Shown here piece by piece: positions 1 through 8,885 of a DNA stretch of 64,000 nt. The first letter of the stretch is position 1, and every line of letters starts with the position of its first letter. A program made the position numbers and the translations under genes. The stretch is from Trichomonas vaginalis G3 (taxonomy: Eukaryota > Parabasalia > Trichomonadida > Trichomonadidae): contig NC_067203.1 of assembly GCF_026262505.1 (NCBI RefSeq), forward strand, positions 10,974,001 to 11,038,000, in the 5' to 3' direction. The notes under the pieces are model-generated. The model saw only the letters and a list, made by a program, of their open reading frames with translations, was not told the DNA's origin and searched no databases.

Positions 1-55
1 ATGAATGAGGTCATGAATGAGGTCATTCGTGATAAAAATAAAGCTAGCGTAGATT

Positions 56-914
56 TTACAATACTGCGATGGTAGAGTTTAAGAGTTGTGCTTCAATGTA
101 GAGACAGTCCTTATGGTCTGGAGGCAAGAACACTGGACATTTATGGTCATGAGTGGAGAACATGTCTATCCAAAACTCACGATTGAAGCCAGTTAATTTA
201 TAGTATTTAGGGTTAGGAAGTGGTGAAGTTCTTGTATGACCAATGAACTCATTTTCAACTCCTTTACTTAAGTTTGAATATAATATAGCTTGCTTTCTAT
301 CCCAAATGCCAGGTGTTACAATCTTTGAAAATTCATTTTTCCTCGGAAGCATTGCATCATAATTGAAAACATTCTTAAAATCATCACTTGGTTCGGAGAT
401 TTGAAATCTTATACGTAATGGATTTTTTTTCTCTTTAGCGACTTCATTGAATGGTGAGAATACAATGAATTGACAGTCATGAGTTCCATCTTCATTTTCA
501 TTAAATTCATAATGAAAGTCTATAAGTTGTGGCTGACTACCTTCTTCTTTCAGTTGTGCAAGAAACTCACGTAAAGGCTGTAAAGTTTGTACTTCAATGT
601 TGAACTTTTTCTCGAACATCTCATTAAATGAAATCATACATTGCAACAATGTTGTATCGTCTTTAAAGTATTTGTATATGTGAATGTTTTGGGCGCTTAA
701 AGACTGTTCGTCATTTTCTATCTCGAACTTGAAGTATAAAGTCAACCTTTCTGAAAGCACGTGTTATATACATATTTGTTATGCCAATGTACTTCTCTTC
801 ATTTATGTTCACAATCCAGTCTGTTGGAAACTTAAACGTTACTCTGTTCCCCTTTATTTTGACGTCAGGGTTTTCACTACTGAACGCAACAGATAAAGGT
901 ATTTGTCTATACAT
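56..914 (-). pseudogene. Element 1: small capsid-associated-like gene remnant
   Basis: Minus-strand coding sequence beginning at 914, downstream of the element's T-rich upstream motif at 921-935. The encoded protein has alternating hydrophobic and polar stretches (for example FPTDWIVNINEEKYIGITN near the start) and aromatic-rich segments that suggest a beta-sandwich. No catalytic motif is seen. By position and style it could be a penton or minor-capsid-like protein; a similarly styled region lies in element 2 at 35629-36338. That role is a guess. The reading frame is broken, with about one break. Confidence 0.5.
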
Positions 915-938
915 TTAGTTCGGATAAAAATAAACCAT

Positions 939-1178
939 TTACTCTTTCTTTGCTTCAGCTTCTTCTCTAGCTTTCTTTGCCAGCAAACGTGGGTTCTTTT
1001 GTCTTCCAGCAGCTAATGCAGCAAGTTGTTTTTCACTAAGTTTTCTCTTTGGTCTCTCTGGCTTTTGTTCTTGTTTTTGTTCCTTCAGTTCGGATAAAAT
1101 TTGCTCACGAATTTCTTTCTTCAATGCTTCAACATCTATGACACCTTGGGTCTTGTCCGTAGGGCTTGTCTGAGTCAT
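939..1178 (-). CDS. Element 1: small lysine/glutamate-rich protein
   Basis: A 79-residue highly charged protein. The start is taken at the ATG at 1176-1178, because a reading frame begun further upstream at 1199 would need a TTG. The middle is rich in Glu, Lys and Gln (helical or coiled-coil), followed by a basic block KRKLSEKQLAALAAGRQK that resembles small DNA-binding or virion-core proteins. A TTTTTTATCTG motif lies just upstream on the minus strand. It is divergently transcribed from the gene at 1224, with only about 45 bp between them. No family is recognised; a DNA-condensing role is inference from charge alone. Confidence 0.55.
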   Translation of the reverse strand: MTQTSPTDKTQGVIDVEALKKEIREQILSELKEQKQEQKPERPKRKLSEKQLAALAAGRQKNPRLLAKKAREEAEAKKE

Positions 1179-1223
1179 TTGATTGCAGATAAAAAACAAA
1201 ATTAAAACTTTAACCGATGTAAA

Positions 1224-1658
1224 ATGAGCTTGTCAAAATCAGAGCGAGAGTCTATTATATTAAATGACGCAAGAGGAATACAACATCCTTTCTATTACGT
1301 AAGTCAGAGTAAAGATGGTAAAATATACGTAAGAAAAAGAAAGGTACCATTAGCGAATGCAGAGAGCGACAACATTAAGGTGCATGGCAAGGGTGAAGTC
1401 CATGAAGTCCATATAAAACCTTCTGTTCAAACTGAGCCACCAAAAGAACAAGAAGAAAAGAAGCCAGATGTACTTTCAATAACGAACCAAGAGCTTATTG
1501 CAAAGTTCGTGAATTTCATTGAAAAACAAACCGAGTCAAAGAACCCTGACCCGCCAGTGAAAGAAGTTGAGACAAAAGAGAATGTACAGTTCATTGAAAA
1601 TGTCAAGAAACAACTTCCACCACGAATGCCAAGAAGAAGAGTGAGAATAATGAAGTAA
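1224..1658 (+). CDS. Element 1: 144-residue protein with FYY..KDGKI..RK motif
   Basis: The N-terminal half contains the motif PFYYVSQSKDGKIYVRKRK (about residues 22-40). The same pattern of aromatic pair, KDG(K/R)(I/V) and RKxKxPL recurs in the small protein at 3796-4032 of the same element, so the two are probably related. The C-terminal half is Glu/Lys/Pro-rich with a basic tail (PPRMPRRRVRIMK). The basic tail and small size suggest a structural or nucleic-acid-binding role, but no family is recognised. It lies 27 bp upstream of the capsid gene and on the same strand. Confidence 0.6.
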   Translation: MSLSKSERESIILNDARGIQHPFYYVSQSKDGKIYVRKRKVPLANAESDNIKVHGKGEVHEVHIKPSVQTEPPKEQEEKKPDVLSITNQELIAKFVNFIEKQTESKNPDPPVKEVETKENVQFIENVKKQLPPRMPRRRVRIMK

Positions 1659-1662
1659 ATAG

Positions 1663-1675
1663 ATATTTTTATCTG
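1663..1675 (+). promoter_or_regulatory. Element 1 T-rich upstream motif, capsid gene
   Basis: ATATTTTTATCTG ends about 10 bp before the capsid ATG at 1686. Related motifs precede the genes at 3796, 4197, 914 (minus) and 1178 (minus). The tight spacing and use on both strands suggest an element-specific promoter or leader motif. Inferred from recurrence only. Confidence 0.45.
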
Positions 1676-1685
1676 AAGTAAATAC

Positions 1686-3212
1686 ATGCAGAACGAACAG
1701 CTAAACGAATTTACTCCAGCAGAGCATATTCATCAGATTCGCTCATATTTCGATATCATAGACAATGCAGTTCAAATTGGTGACACTAATAGAAAATATT
1801 CTGACGCAAAGATTCCATCACAACCTGGAACTGCTAAAGATAACACATGGGTAACATTCAATCTCTCACCTCCTGGTGAAAATATGTTGGACCTTTACAA
1901 TACATTCATTACGTATAAAATGGAAGGTCAATTTATTGTAGATAAAGAAATTGGTTCAGGTTCCAATAAAACAAACCCACCAGGATTTTGGATTGGTTTC
2001 GATGACGCTTTCTATGCAGTTGCTGGATATCAAATCCTTGCAAATGGTCGTATCGTATATTCTCAAGACAACGCAAGAGAAGAAGCATATATAACTTCAA
2101 ACTCACAAACTACCGAACAAATAAAGAAAGTAGATGTTTTCTCAAAGACTCGACATGAAGATGTATGGAGTCATTCGGGAACATGCAGAACAGGACAAAT
2201 TGTTAGTGGTCCAATTACAGCAGGAAAATCATTTGATTTTAAGCTTCGTTTAAGAATTCCTGTTAGAAAGTTTTTACCATTAGAAGCTATAAGATTTATT
2301 CCAGCTTTTGCAGGAAACATTCAGCTTAAAGTAAAGTTCAGTAGCGACGCCTTACAATGCACATCTATATCTGTAAATGATATCATTGCTTTCAATCCAA
2401 CTCTTAAAGTTGCATTTGCTTCAGATTCAAATCCACCGACAAATAAATTTGTTCCATGGAATGAACCATTCACTATGATAACGAAGGCAGTAGAAGCTAG
2501 TGGAACAGTTACTATTACAACTGTAACCCAGCAACTATTTCGAACAAAGATGGATTTTAATGAATGTTTCATTCATCCAAAGTCATTCTCTTTAGACCCT
2601 AACATTTATACAGAACTTGTAGAACATTATACAAACGAGGCTTTATGTTTTCCTGTTAAAGTTATGGATTGGATTCCTATGGACGGTTCATTCTCAAAGA
2701 ATACAGATAGTTCAAGTGCAACATTTACAGCAGCTTATACGCCTATTAATGTTAAAAGTATTTCGGCACTATTTAGAAAGAAAGACAACTATTATGTTAA
2801 TTTTGAGAACCCTAAGTTTAAATATCTTCAGCTTTCCATGGGAGCTTATGGAAATATGCCTGCAGAACCTGAAAAATCATATGGACCTGTATTTTATGAA
2901 ATGGTTGCGAACGCTTGCAATACAAACAATGATATGATAGGATTTAATGAAGATGTTATGAGGTCATTGGTGGATGATGGTAGTGTGGAACATAAATGGG
3001 ATAGCTATGACAACACACATTTCTTATGTGGTTTTCCAACAGAAGTGGACTTTTGCTTCCAACAAGGTCAAACATCTACTGCTCCAATAACATACAAATT
3101 GTCTGTTAAAGGACCTATTGAACTAGCAACTGAAAACGTACCAAAGCCACTTATTGGATTTATGAGGGATTGTTGCTTTGCCATTCAGGTGCGTGCTAAT
3201 GGCATCCCATAA
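1686..3212 (+). CDS. Element 1: major capsid protein-like (double jelly-roll type)
   Basis: A 508-residue protein with no signal peptide or membrane segment. It is dominated by beta-strand-like alternation with aromatic and proline loops, as expected of a double jelly-roll capsid. The opening (PSQPGTAKDNTWVTFNLSPP, about residues 43-62) has the look of the first jelly-roll strand region, and the C-terminal part repeats a similar rhythm. The length is typical of Polinton or adeno-like major capsid proteins. It shows no obvious similarity by eye to the capsid region of element 2 (39329-40968), so the two elements belong to different lineages. The frame looks whole. The capsid call is inference from length, composition and context; a structure prediction would settle it. 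Confidence 0.6.
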   Translation: MQNEQLNEFTPAEHIHQIRSYFDIIDNAVQIGDTNRKYSDAKIPSQPGTAKDNTWVTFNLSPPGENMLDLYNTFITYKMEGQFIVDKEIGSGSNKTNPPGFWIGFDDAFYAVAGYQILANGRIVYSQDNAREEAYITSNSQTTEQIKKVDVFSKTRHEDVWSHSGTCRTGQIVSGPITAGKSFDFKLRLRIPVRKFLPLEAIRFIPAFAGNIQLKVKFSSDALQCTSISVNDIIAFNPTLKVAFASDSNPPTNKFVPWNEPFTMITKAVEASGTVTITTVTQQLFRTKMDFNECFIHPKSFSLDPNIYTELVEHYTNEALCFPVKVMDWIPMDGSFSKNTDSSSATFTAAYTPINVKSISALFRKKDNYYVNFENPKFKYLQLSMGAYGNMPAEPEKSYGPVFYEMVANACNTNNDMIGFNEDVMRSLVDDGSVEHKWDSYDNTHFLCGFPTEVDFCFQQGQTSTAPITYKLSVKGPIELATENVPKPLIGFMRDCCFAIQVRANGIP

Positions 3213-3289
3213 TAAGATTAGATGACTATAACTTAGCCACGGACGACAGTGAGGAATAAAGGATGAACGTTTATTTTTAAAGCTTATAA

Positions 3290-3747
3290 ATGAGTTCTTC
3301 ATCAAGCTCTCGCGAACCTTCACCATCTATGAAACAAACTTTACCAAACGATTATGGAGCACCTATTGAATATTTCTTACGAGCTGCACAATGGCAAAGA
3401 GCAGTCTCACCAAGGTTAGGTGTTCCACCAGCTCCTGTCAAAAATAGCATTTGGTCAAGTCCTTATATAAATATGGTCTCCCACTAGGTTTGCTAGCTAC
3501 AGCAGGAGCAGTTATGATGTTGAAAAGAAATAAAGCAAATGTTATAAATAATACTGAAGTAGCTGAAGTTAAACAAACTCCAACACATTCGCCAAAACCA
3601 ACGCCTTCACAAGCAAAACCTTCAATAACTCCTGAACCTATGGAAGTACAAACTCCTGTTCAAAAGTCAACTCCTAAACCGACTCCAACATTTAAACCAG
3701 AACCCACGCCTCAAATAAATCGTAAAACTCCTGCGTTTCCTTACTGA
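3290..3747 (+). other. Element 1: short Ser-rich and membrane/Pro-rich reading frames
   Basis: Two short overlapping reading frames lie downstream of the capsid gene. The first (3290-3487) encodes a Ser/Pro-rich peptide starting MSSSSSSREPSPSMKQ. The second (3451-3747) encodes one hydrophobic helix (GLPLGLLATAGAVMML) followed by a long Pro/Thr/Lys-rich tail with repeated TPKPTP-like words. A short membrane helix with a proline-rich extended tail recalls small virion membrane or cement proteins of adeno-like and Polinton elements. Whether these are one or two genes is not resolved here, and I assign no function. Confidence 0.45.
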
Positions 3748-3795
3748 AAAAATAACGTTATTTTTATTTAATATTAAAATTTTTATTTGATTGAA

Positions 3796-4032
3796 ATGAC
3801 GACTAAAGTCACTGAAGCAATGAAACAAAAGTTTTTGGTAGAATACATTAAATCAGGAGCGGTTCCAGAAGGTTTTTACGTTCATACTATGAAGGATGGT
3901 AGAGTTCAGTTTAGAAAGATAAAGCAACCATTAGATAAAGAAGGAATTTTGAGAAAGATTAAACTTCATGAGGACAACATTGCTGAACTTAAGAAGAAGT
4001 TAGAAGAGTTGGAGAAAGGAAGAGAGTTATAA
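3796..4032 (+). CDS. Element 1: small protein with GFYVHTMKDGRV motif
   Basis: A 78-residue protein; the ATG at 3796 is preferred because the frame upstream opens only with a TTG. It contains FYVHTMKDGRVQFRKIKQPL, which matches in pattern the motif in the gene at 1224. A Lys/Glu heptad-like helix (LKKKLEELEKG) closes the protein, so it may dimerise. An AAATTTTTATTTG motif (3777-3789) lies 6 bp before the ATG and is repeated exactly before the next gene. No known family. Confidence 0.55.
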   Translation: MTTKVTEAMKQKFLVEYIKSGAVPEGFYVHTMKDGRVQFRKIKQPLDKEGILRKIKLHEDNIAELKKKLEELEKGREL

Positions 4033-4047
4033 AGTAATGAATTCAAC

Positions 4048-4096
4048 GGGTGAAAAAAGAGGTGAAAAAACAGGTGAGATCTCACCACTTCACCTA
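4048..4096. repeat. GGTGA/TCACC stem-loop shared with element 2
   Basis: Three GGTGA words are followed by two TCACC words, so the transcript can fold as a hairpin (AGGTGAGATCTCACC core). A nearly identical sequence lies in element 2 at 32987-33034, upstream of its primase-helicase gene, although the two elements differ in gene content. It could be a shared regulatory or replication site, or a small repeat that moves between elements. Confidence 0.6.
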
Positions 4097-4196
4097 AATT
4101 TATTTTTGCGCTATGTTTTCATACGTGTGAGGGTGGTGATATCATTAATTTTTAAGTTTATTTTTTATTTTAATGAAAATTTTTATTTGGATGTAA

Positions 4197-4481
4197 ATGA
4201 CAGAACAAAAGCAACTCATACAAATCGAAAAATATAACAAACATACATTTAAACATTTATTCTTCCTTCCTGAGCATAACATGTTCTTTCAAATACATCC
4301 GAGACCAGTTGACTTTTCATTGACTGTGTATAAAGATAGAAATAGTTATATCATTAAACCATATGATGACGAAGGTAAGTTATGTAAATTGTACGTTAAG
4401 AAGTTAGAGAAAGTTTATGGCTTCAAGTATGACTACAATAGGGTTAACACTGATGATGAAGATATTGAGGAAAATTTATGA
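4197..4481 (+). CDS. Element 1: 94-residue acidic-tailed protein, unknown
   Basis: A small protein preceded by an exact copy of the 13-bp AAATTTTTATTTG motif (4177-4189). It is aromatic-rich in the first half (HNMFFQIHPRPVDFSLTVY) and ends in an acidic tail (NTDDEDIEENL). No family is recognised. It is the last gene before the right end of element 1. Confidence 0.5.
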   Translation: MTEQKQLIQIEKYNKHTFKHLFFLPEHNMFFQIHPRPVDFSLTVYKDRNSYIIKPYDDEGKLCKLYVKKLEKVYGFKYDYNRVNTDDEDIEENL

Positions 4482-4990
4482 GAACATTAGTGAAGTCGTT
4501 AGTGAGAACGATAGTGAGAACGTTTATTTTTTTACATTAGTGAGTTCGTTAGTGAAGTGGTTGGCGGCTTTGTAAATATTTAAGGTTAAGTTAGTGTTGT
4601 CGTTTGTGTTGTAAAATATACGTTAACGGTTTTGTAAAGTGTCAAATTCACAAGTATTGGGTAAGGTGGAACGCAGTGCCACAGTACCCAACATAACCAT
4701 ACTAACTACTATTACATCTAATAGAACCCAACTGAATTAAAATCAAATCATCCGAAACATTTAATGGTAGATGAAGATGGTTTAGCATTAAAAAATTGTC
4801 ACTTTTTTTAAAATTTCGTATTTTTAAGAGTATGTTGAAAATTAAACATACTCTTAATATATGTTAATAATTATCATTTGATAAAATTATTTAAATAGTA
4901 ATCAAAATATTGTTATAAATATTAATGGAGTTGAAAAATTATGATCATAAAAGTAAGATGTTAGCATCTAGCCTCAGTAGATACTAAGTC
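4482..4990. other. Right margin of element 1, with hairpin
   Basis: No coding potential. Short direct repeats of the type GTTAGTGA(GA/AG) occur at 4485-4560. A hairpin at 4657-4691 has 13-bp arms (TTGGGTAAGGTGG and its near-complement, two mismatches) and a 9-base loop. The rest is AT-rich. The repeats and hairpin probably belong to, or lie next to, the terminal repeat of element 1, but the mate end is outside the window. Confidence 0.4.
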
Positions 4991-4993
4991 ATA

Positions 4994-5460
4994 TCAGAAT
5001 AGACACATATTCATCCTCAATTGACTCTTACTCATATTCAATTGGTTCTCACAAATAATCAATTGATCCTTACTACTGATCAATTGATTCTCACAAATAA
5101 TCAATTGATTCGCATTAATTATCAATAGATTCTCACTAAGAATCAATTGATTCTCAGTCACCCTAAATTGATTCTCACTACTTATTAATTGATTCTTACT
5201 CATCCTTAATTGATTCTCGCTAAGAATCAAGTGATTCTCACTCTTCCTCAATTTCTTCTTAGTATTATTCAATTGATTCTCACTGATGTTCAGTTGAATC
5301 TCACTAATAATCAAATGATTCTCACTCATCCTCAATTGATTGTCACTTATTCACAATTTATTCTTAAACAACCTTAATTAACTCCCAGTATTCTTCAATT
5401 GATTCTCACTAATTATAATTTGATTCTCAGTCATCCTCAATTTATTCTAACTCAATAAGA
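4994..5460. repeat. 21-bp minisatellite (about 20 diverged units)
   Basis: Tandem units close to AATTGATTCTCACTAATAATC repeat about every 21 bp. Because 21 is a multiple of three, the minus strand stays open and would read a heptapeptide SENQLII-like repeat, but there is no sign that it is a gene. Units are diverged, so the array is older or less homogenised than the 24-bp array that follows. Confidence 0.85.
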
Positions 5461-5704
5461 ATATGAATATGAAAATGGATTGGAATAGGTGATAATTAAA
5501 ATATATTGATATGAATTTGTGAGAGTGTCTTTAATAAAGAAAAATTTGTCAAAGAACAATAATGTCAAATTGGGTGGGAGCATATAGTAATGAAATATTT
5601 ATTGATAAATATTAATGTCATAATAATTGAGAGCATGTAGTAATGAAAAATTAATTGATAAATAATAATATTAAATAGGGTGATTGCATTGATCAATACA
5701 TATA
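5461..5704. other. Spacer between the two minisatellites
   Basis: AT-rich spacer with a diverged direct duplication of about 45 bp (around 5579-5625 and 5632-5675, GAGCAT(A/G)TAGTAATGAAA...). No gene is supported. Confidence 0.5.
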
Positions 5705-8700
5705 TATGAATGAATTTCGATGTCAAACCGTCAGTCATATTGTTAGTCAAAACGTCAGTTATATTCTCATTCATACACTCACTCAAACCGTCAGTCATAT
5801 TGTCAGTCAAACTCTCAGTCATATTGTCACTCAAACTGTCAGCCAATTGTCAGCTAAACTCTAAGTCATATTCTAACTAAAGCCGTCACTCATATTATCA
5901 GTCAAAACGTCAGTCATGTTGTCACTCAAACTATCAGTCTTATTCTCACTAAAATCATCAGTCATACACTCTCTTAAACTATGAGTCATATTGTCACCCA
6001 AACTCTCAGTCATATTCTAAATAAAACCGTAAGTCATAGAGGCTGTCAAACCGTCAGTCATATTGTCGGTCAAACCGTCAGTCATATTATCAGTCAAACT
6101 GTCAGTCTTACTCTCAATAAAAAGCTAATTCATAGTGTCTGTCAAACCACAGTCATATTGTCACTCAAACTGTCAGTAATATTCTAATTAAAGCCGTCAG
6201 TCATATTGTCAGTCAAACTGTAAGTCATACACTCACTCAAATCAACAATCATATTGTCACTCAAACTATCAGTCTTATTCTCACCAAAACCGTCAGTCAT
6301 ATTGTCAGTCAAATCGTCAGTCATTCACTCACTCAAACCGTCAGTCATATTGTCAGTCAAACTGTCAGTCATTCACTCACTCAAATCAACAGTCATATTG
6401 TCACCCAAACTGTCAGTCTTATTCTCACTAAAACCATCAGTCATACACTCTCTTAAACTATGAGTCATATTGTCACCCAAACTCTCAGTTATATTCTCAC
6501 TAAAACCATCAGTCATACACTCTCTTAAACTATGAGTCATATTGTCACCCAAACTCTCAGTTATATTCTAAATAAAACCGTAAGTCATAGAGGCTGTCAA
6601 ACCGTCAGTCATATTCTAACTAAAAAGCTAATTCATAGTGTGTGTCAAACCGTCAGTCATATTGTCACTCAAATTGTCAGTCTTATTCTAACTAAAAAGC
6701 TAATTCATAGTGTCTGTCAAACCACAGTCATATTGTCACTCAAACTGTCAGTAATATTCTAATTAAAGCCGTCAGTCATATTGTCAGTCAAACTGTAAGT
6801 CATACACTCACTCAAATCAACAATCATATTGTCACTCAAACTATCAGTCTTATTCTCACCAAAACCGTCAGTCATATTGTCAGTCAAATCGTCAGTCATT
6901 CACTCACTCAAACCGTCAGTCATATTGTCAGTCAAACTGTCAGTCATTCACTCACTCAAATCAACAGTCATATTGTCACCCAAACTGTCAGTCTTATTCT
7001 CACTAAAACCATCAGTCATACACTCTCTTAAACTATGAGTCATATTGTCACCCAAACTCTCAGTTATATTCTAAATAAAACCGTAAGTCATAGAGGCTGT
7101 CAAACCGTCAGTCATATTCTAACTAAAAAGCTAATTCATAGTGTGTGTCAAACCGTCAGTCATATTGTCACTCAAATTGTCAGTCTTATTCTAACTAAAA
7201 AGCTAATTCATAGTGTCTGTCAAACCGAAGTCATATTGTCACTCAAATTGTCAGTCATACACTCACTCAAATCAACAGTCATATTGTCACCCAAACTGTC
7301 AGTCTTATTCTAACTAAAACCGTAAGTCATAGAGGCTGTCAAACCGTCAGTCATATTGTCATCCAAACTATCAGTCTTATTCTCACTAAAACCGTAATTC
7401 ATATTGTCACTCAAACCGTCAGTCATATTGTCATTAAAACGGTCAGTCATACACTCACTCAAATCAACAGTCATATTGTCACCTAAACTCTCAGTCATAT
7501 TCTAAATAAAACCGTAAGTCATATTGTCAGTCAAACTATCAGTCTTATTCTAACTAAAACCGTAAGTCATAGTGTGTGTCAAACCGTCAGTCAAACTGTC
7601 AGTCTTACTCTCAATAAAAAGCTAATTCATAGTGTCTGTCAAACCGAAGTCATATTGTCAGTCAAACTATCAGTCTTATCCTAACTAAAAAGCTAATTCA
7701 TAGTGTGTGTCAAACTGTCAGTCATATTGTCACTCAAACTGTCAGTCTTATTCTAACTAAAACCGTAAGTCATAGTGTCTGTCAAACCGTCAGTCATATT
7801 GTCAGTCAAACTGTCAGTTTTACTCTCAATAAAAAGCTAATTCATAGTGTATGTCAAACCGTCAGTCATATTGTCAGTCAAACTATCAGTCTTATTCTCA
7901 CTAAAACCATCAGTCATACACTCTCTTAAACTATGAGTCATATTGTCACCCAAACTCTCAATCATACACTCACTCAAATCAACAGTCATATTGTCAGTCA
8001 AACCGTCAGTTATATTGTCACTCAAACTGTCAGTCTTATTCTAACTAAAACCGTAAGTCAAAGTGTCTGTCAAACCGTCAGTCATATTGTCAGTCAAACT
8101 TTCAGTCATACACTCACTCAAATCAACAGTCATATTGTCATCCAAACTATCAGTCTTATTCTCACTAAAACCGTAATTCATATTGTCACTCAAACCGTCA
8201 GTCATATTGTCATTAAAACGGTCAGTCATACACTCACTCAAATCAACAGTCATATTGTCAGTCAAACTATCAGTCTTATCCTAACTAAAAGCTAATTCAT
8301 AGTGTGTGTCAAACCGTCAGTCATATTGTCAGTCAAACTATCAGTCTTATTCTCACTAAAACCATCAGTCATACACTCTCTTAAACTATGAGTCATATTG
8401 TCACCCAAACTCTCAATCATACACTCACTCAAATCAACAGTCATATTGTCAGTCAAACCGTCAGTTATATTGTCACTCAAACTGTCAGTCTTATTCTAAC
8501 TAAAACTGTAAGTCAAAGTGTCTGTCAAACCGTCAGTCATATTCTCAGTCATACTGTAGTTCATACTATCACCCAAACTGTTGTTCATACTGTCACTCAA
8601 ACTCTAAGTCATATTGTCAGTCAAACTGTGAGTCATATTCTCTCTCAAACCTTGAGTTATACTGACAACCAAACCCTCATTCAAAATGTCACTCAAACTG

Positions 8701-8745
8701 TCAGTTATATTCCTAGACACATTCAAACTTTCAGGCATATTGTCA
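5705..8745. repeat. 24-bp minisatellite, about 120 units, with higher-order repeats
   Basis: Units close to TCAGTCATATTGTCAGTCAA plus ACCG repeat every 24 bp for about 3 kb. There are recurrent unit types (TATTCTCACTAAAAC, TACACTCACTCAAATCA, TAGTGTCTGTCAAACCG variants). Higher-order blocks are visible: 6254-6463 recurs at 6829-7038 (offset 575), 6532 onward recurs at 7035 onward (offset 503), and 7837-8025 recurs at 8292-8480 (offset 455). Both strands stay open over long runs because the period is eight codons (MTDGLTDN-like on the minus strand). There is no conserved start, and frame changes occur between blocks, so I treat it as a satellite. Confidence 0.9.
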
Positions 8746-8885
8746 GCCAGATACTCAGTTATAGAGTCACTTTTTTGTCATTAATGAATTCAGTTATAGA
8801 TTCAAACATACATTCGGTCCAATATTGGATCATGCAGTTAATTCTACATTTTTTTAACTTGTAAGTCATTATTTATGAAAATATA

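Larger units (their letters stand above)
1..4650. mobile_element. Maverick/Polinton-like element 1, right-hand part
   Basis: This block holds about eight closely packed small genes on both strands, including a 508-residue capsid-like protein, and none resembles a host gene. Gene starts on both strands follow a shared T-rich motif (TTTTTATYTG or close variants) a few bases before ATG, which marks them as one transcriptional unit set. The element runs off the left edge of the window, so polymerase, integrase and ATPase are not visible. The right end is not resolved: coding stops at 4481, GTGAGAACG-like direct repeats follow, and a hairpin lies at 4657-4691. Most genes look whole and about one gene is broken. 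Assignment to Maverick/Polinton rests on the capsid, the gene style and the second element at 27-42 kb. Moderate age is inferred. Confidence 0.75.

Noticed and set aside
4037-4237. 66-codon frame across the GGTGA stem-loop
   Set aside because: It overlaps the stem-loop and the upstream motif of the next gene, and its composition is not protein-like.
5705-8745. CRISPR array
   Set aside because: Units follow each other directly without unique spacers, no cas genes are present and the genome is eukaryotic.
5565-8864. Long open frames in the 24-bp array as genes
   Set aside because: They exist because the period is a multiple of three. They occur on both strands, change frame between blocks and have no conserved start.
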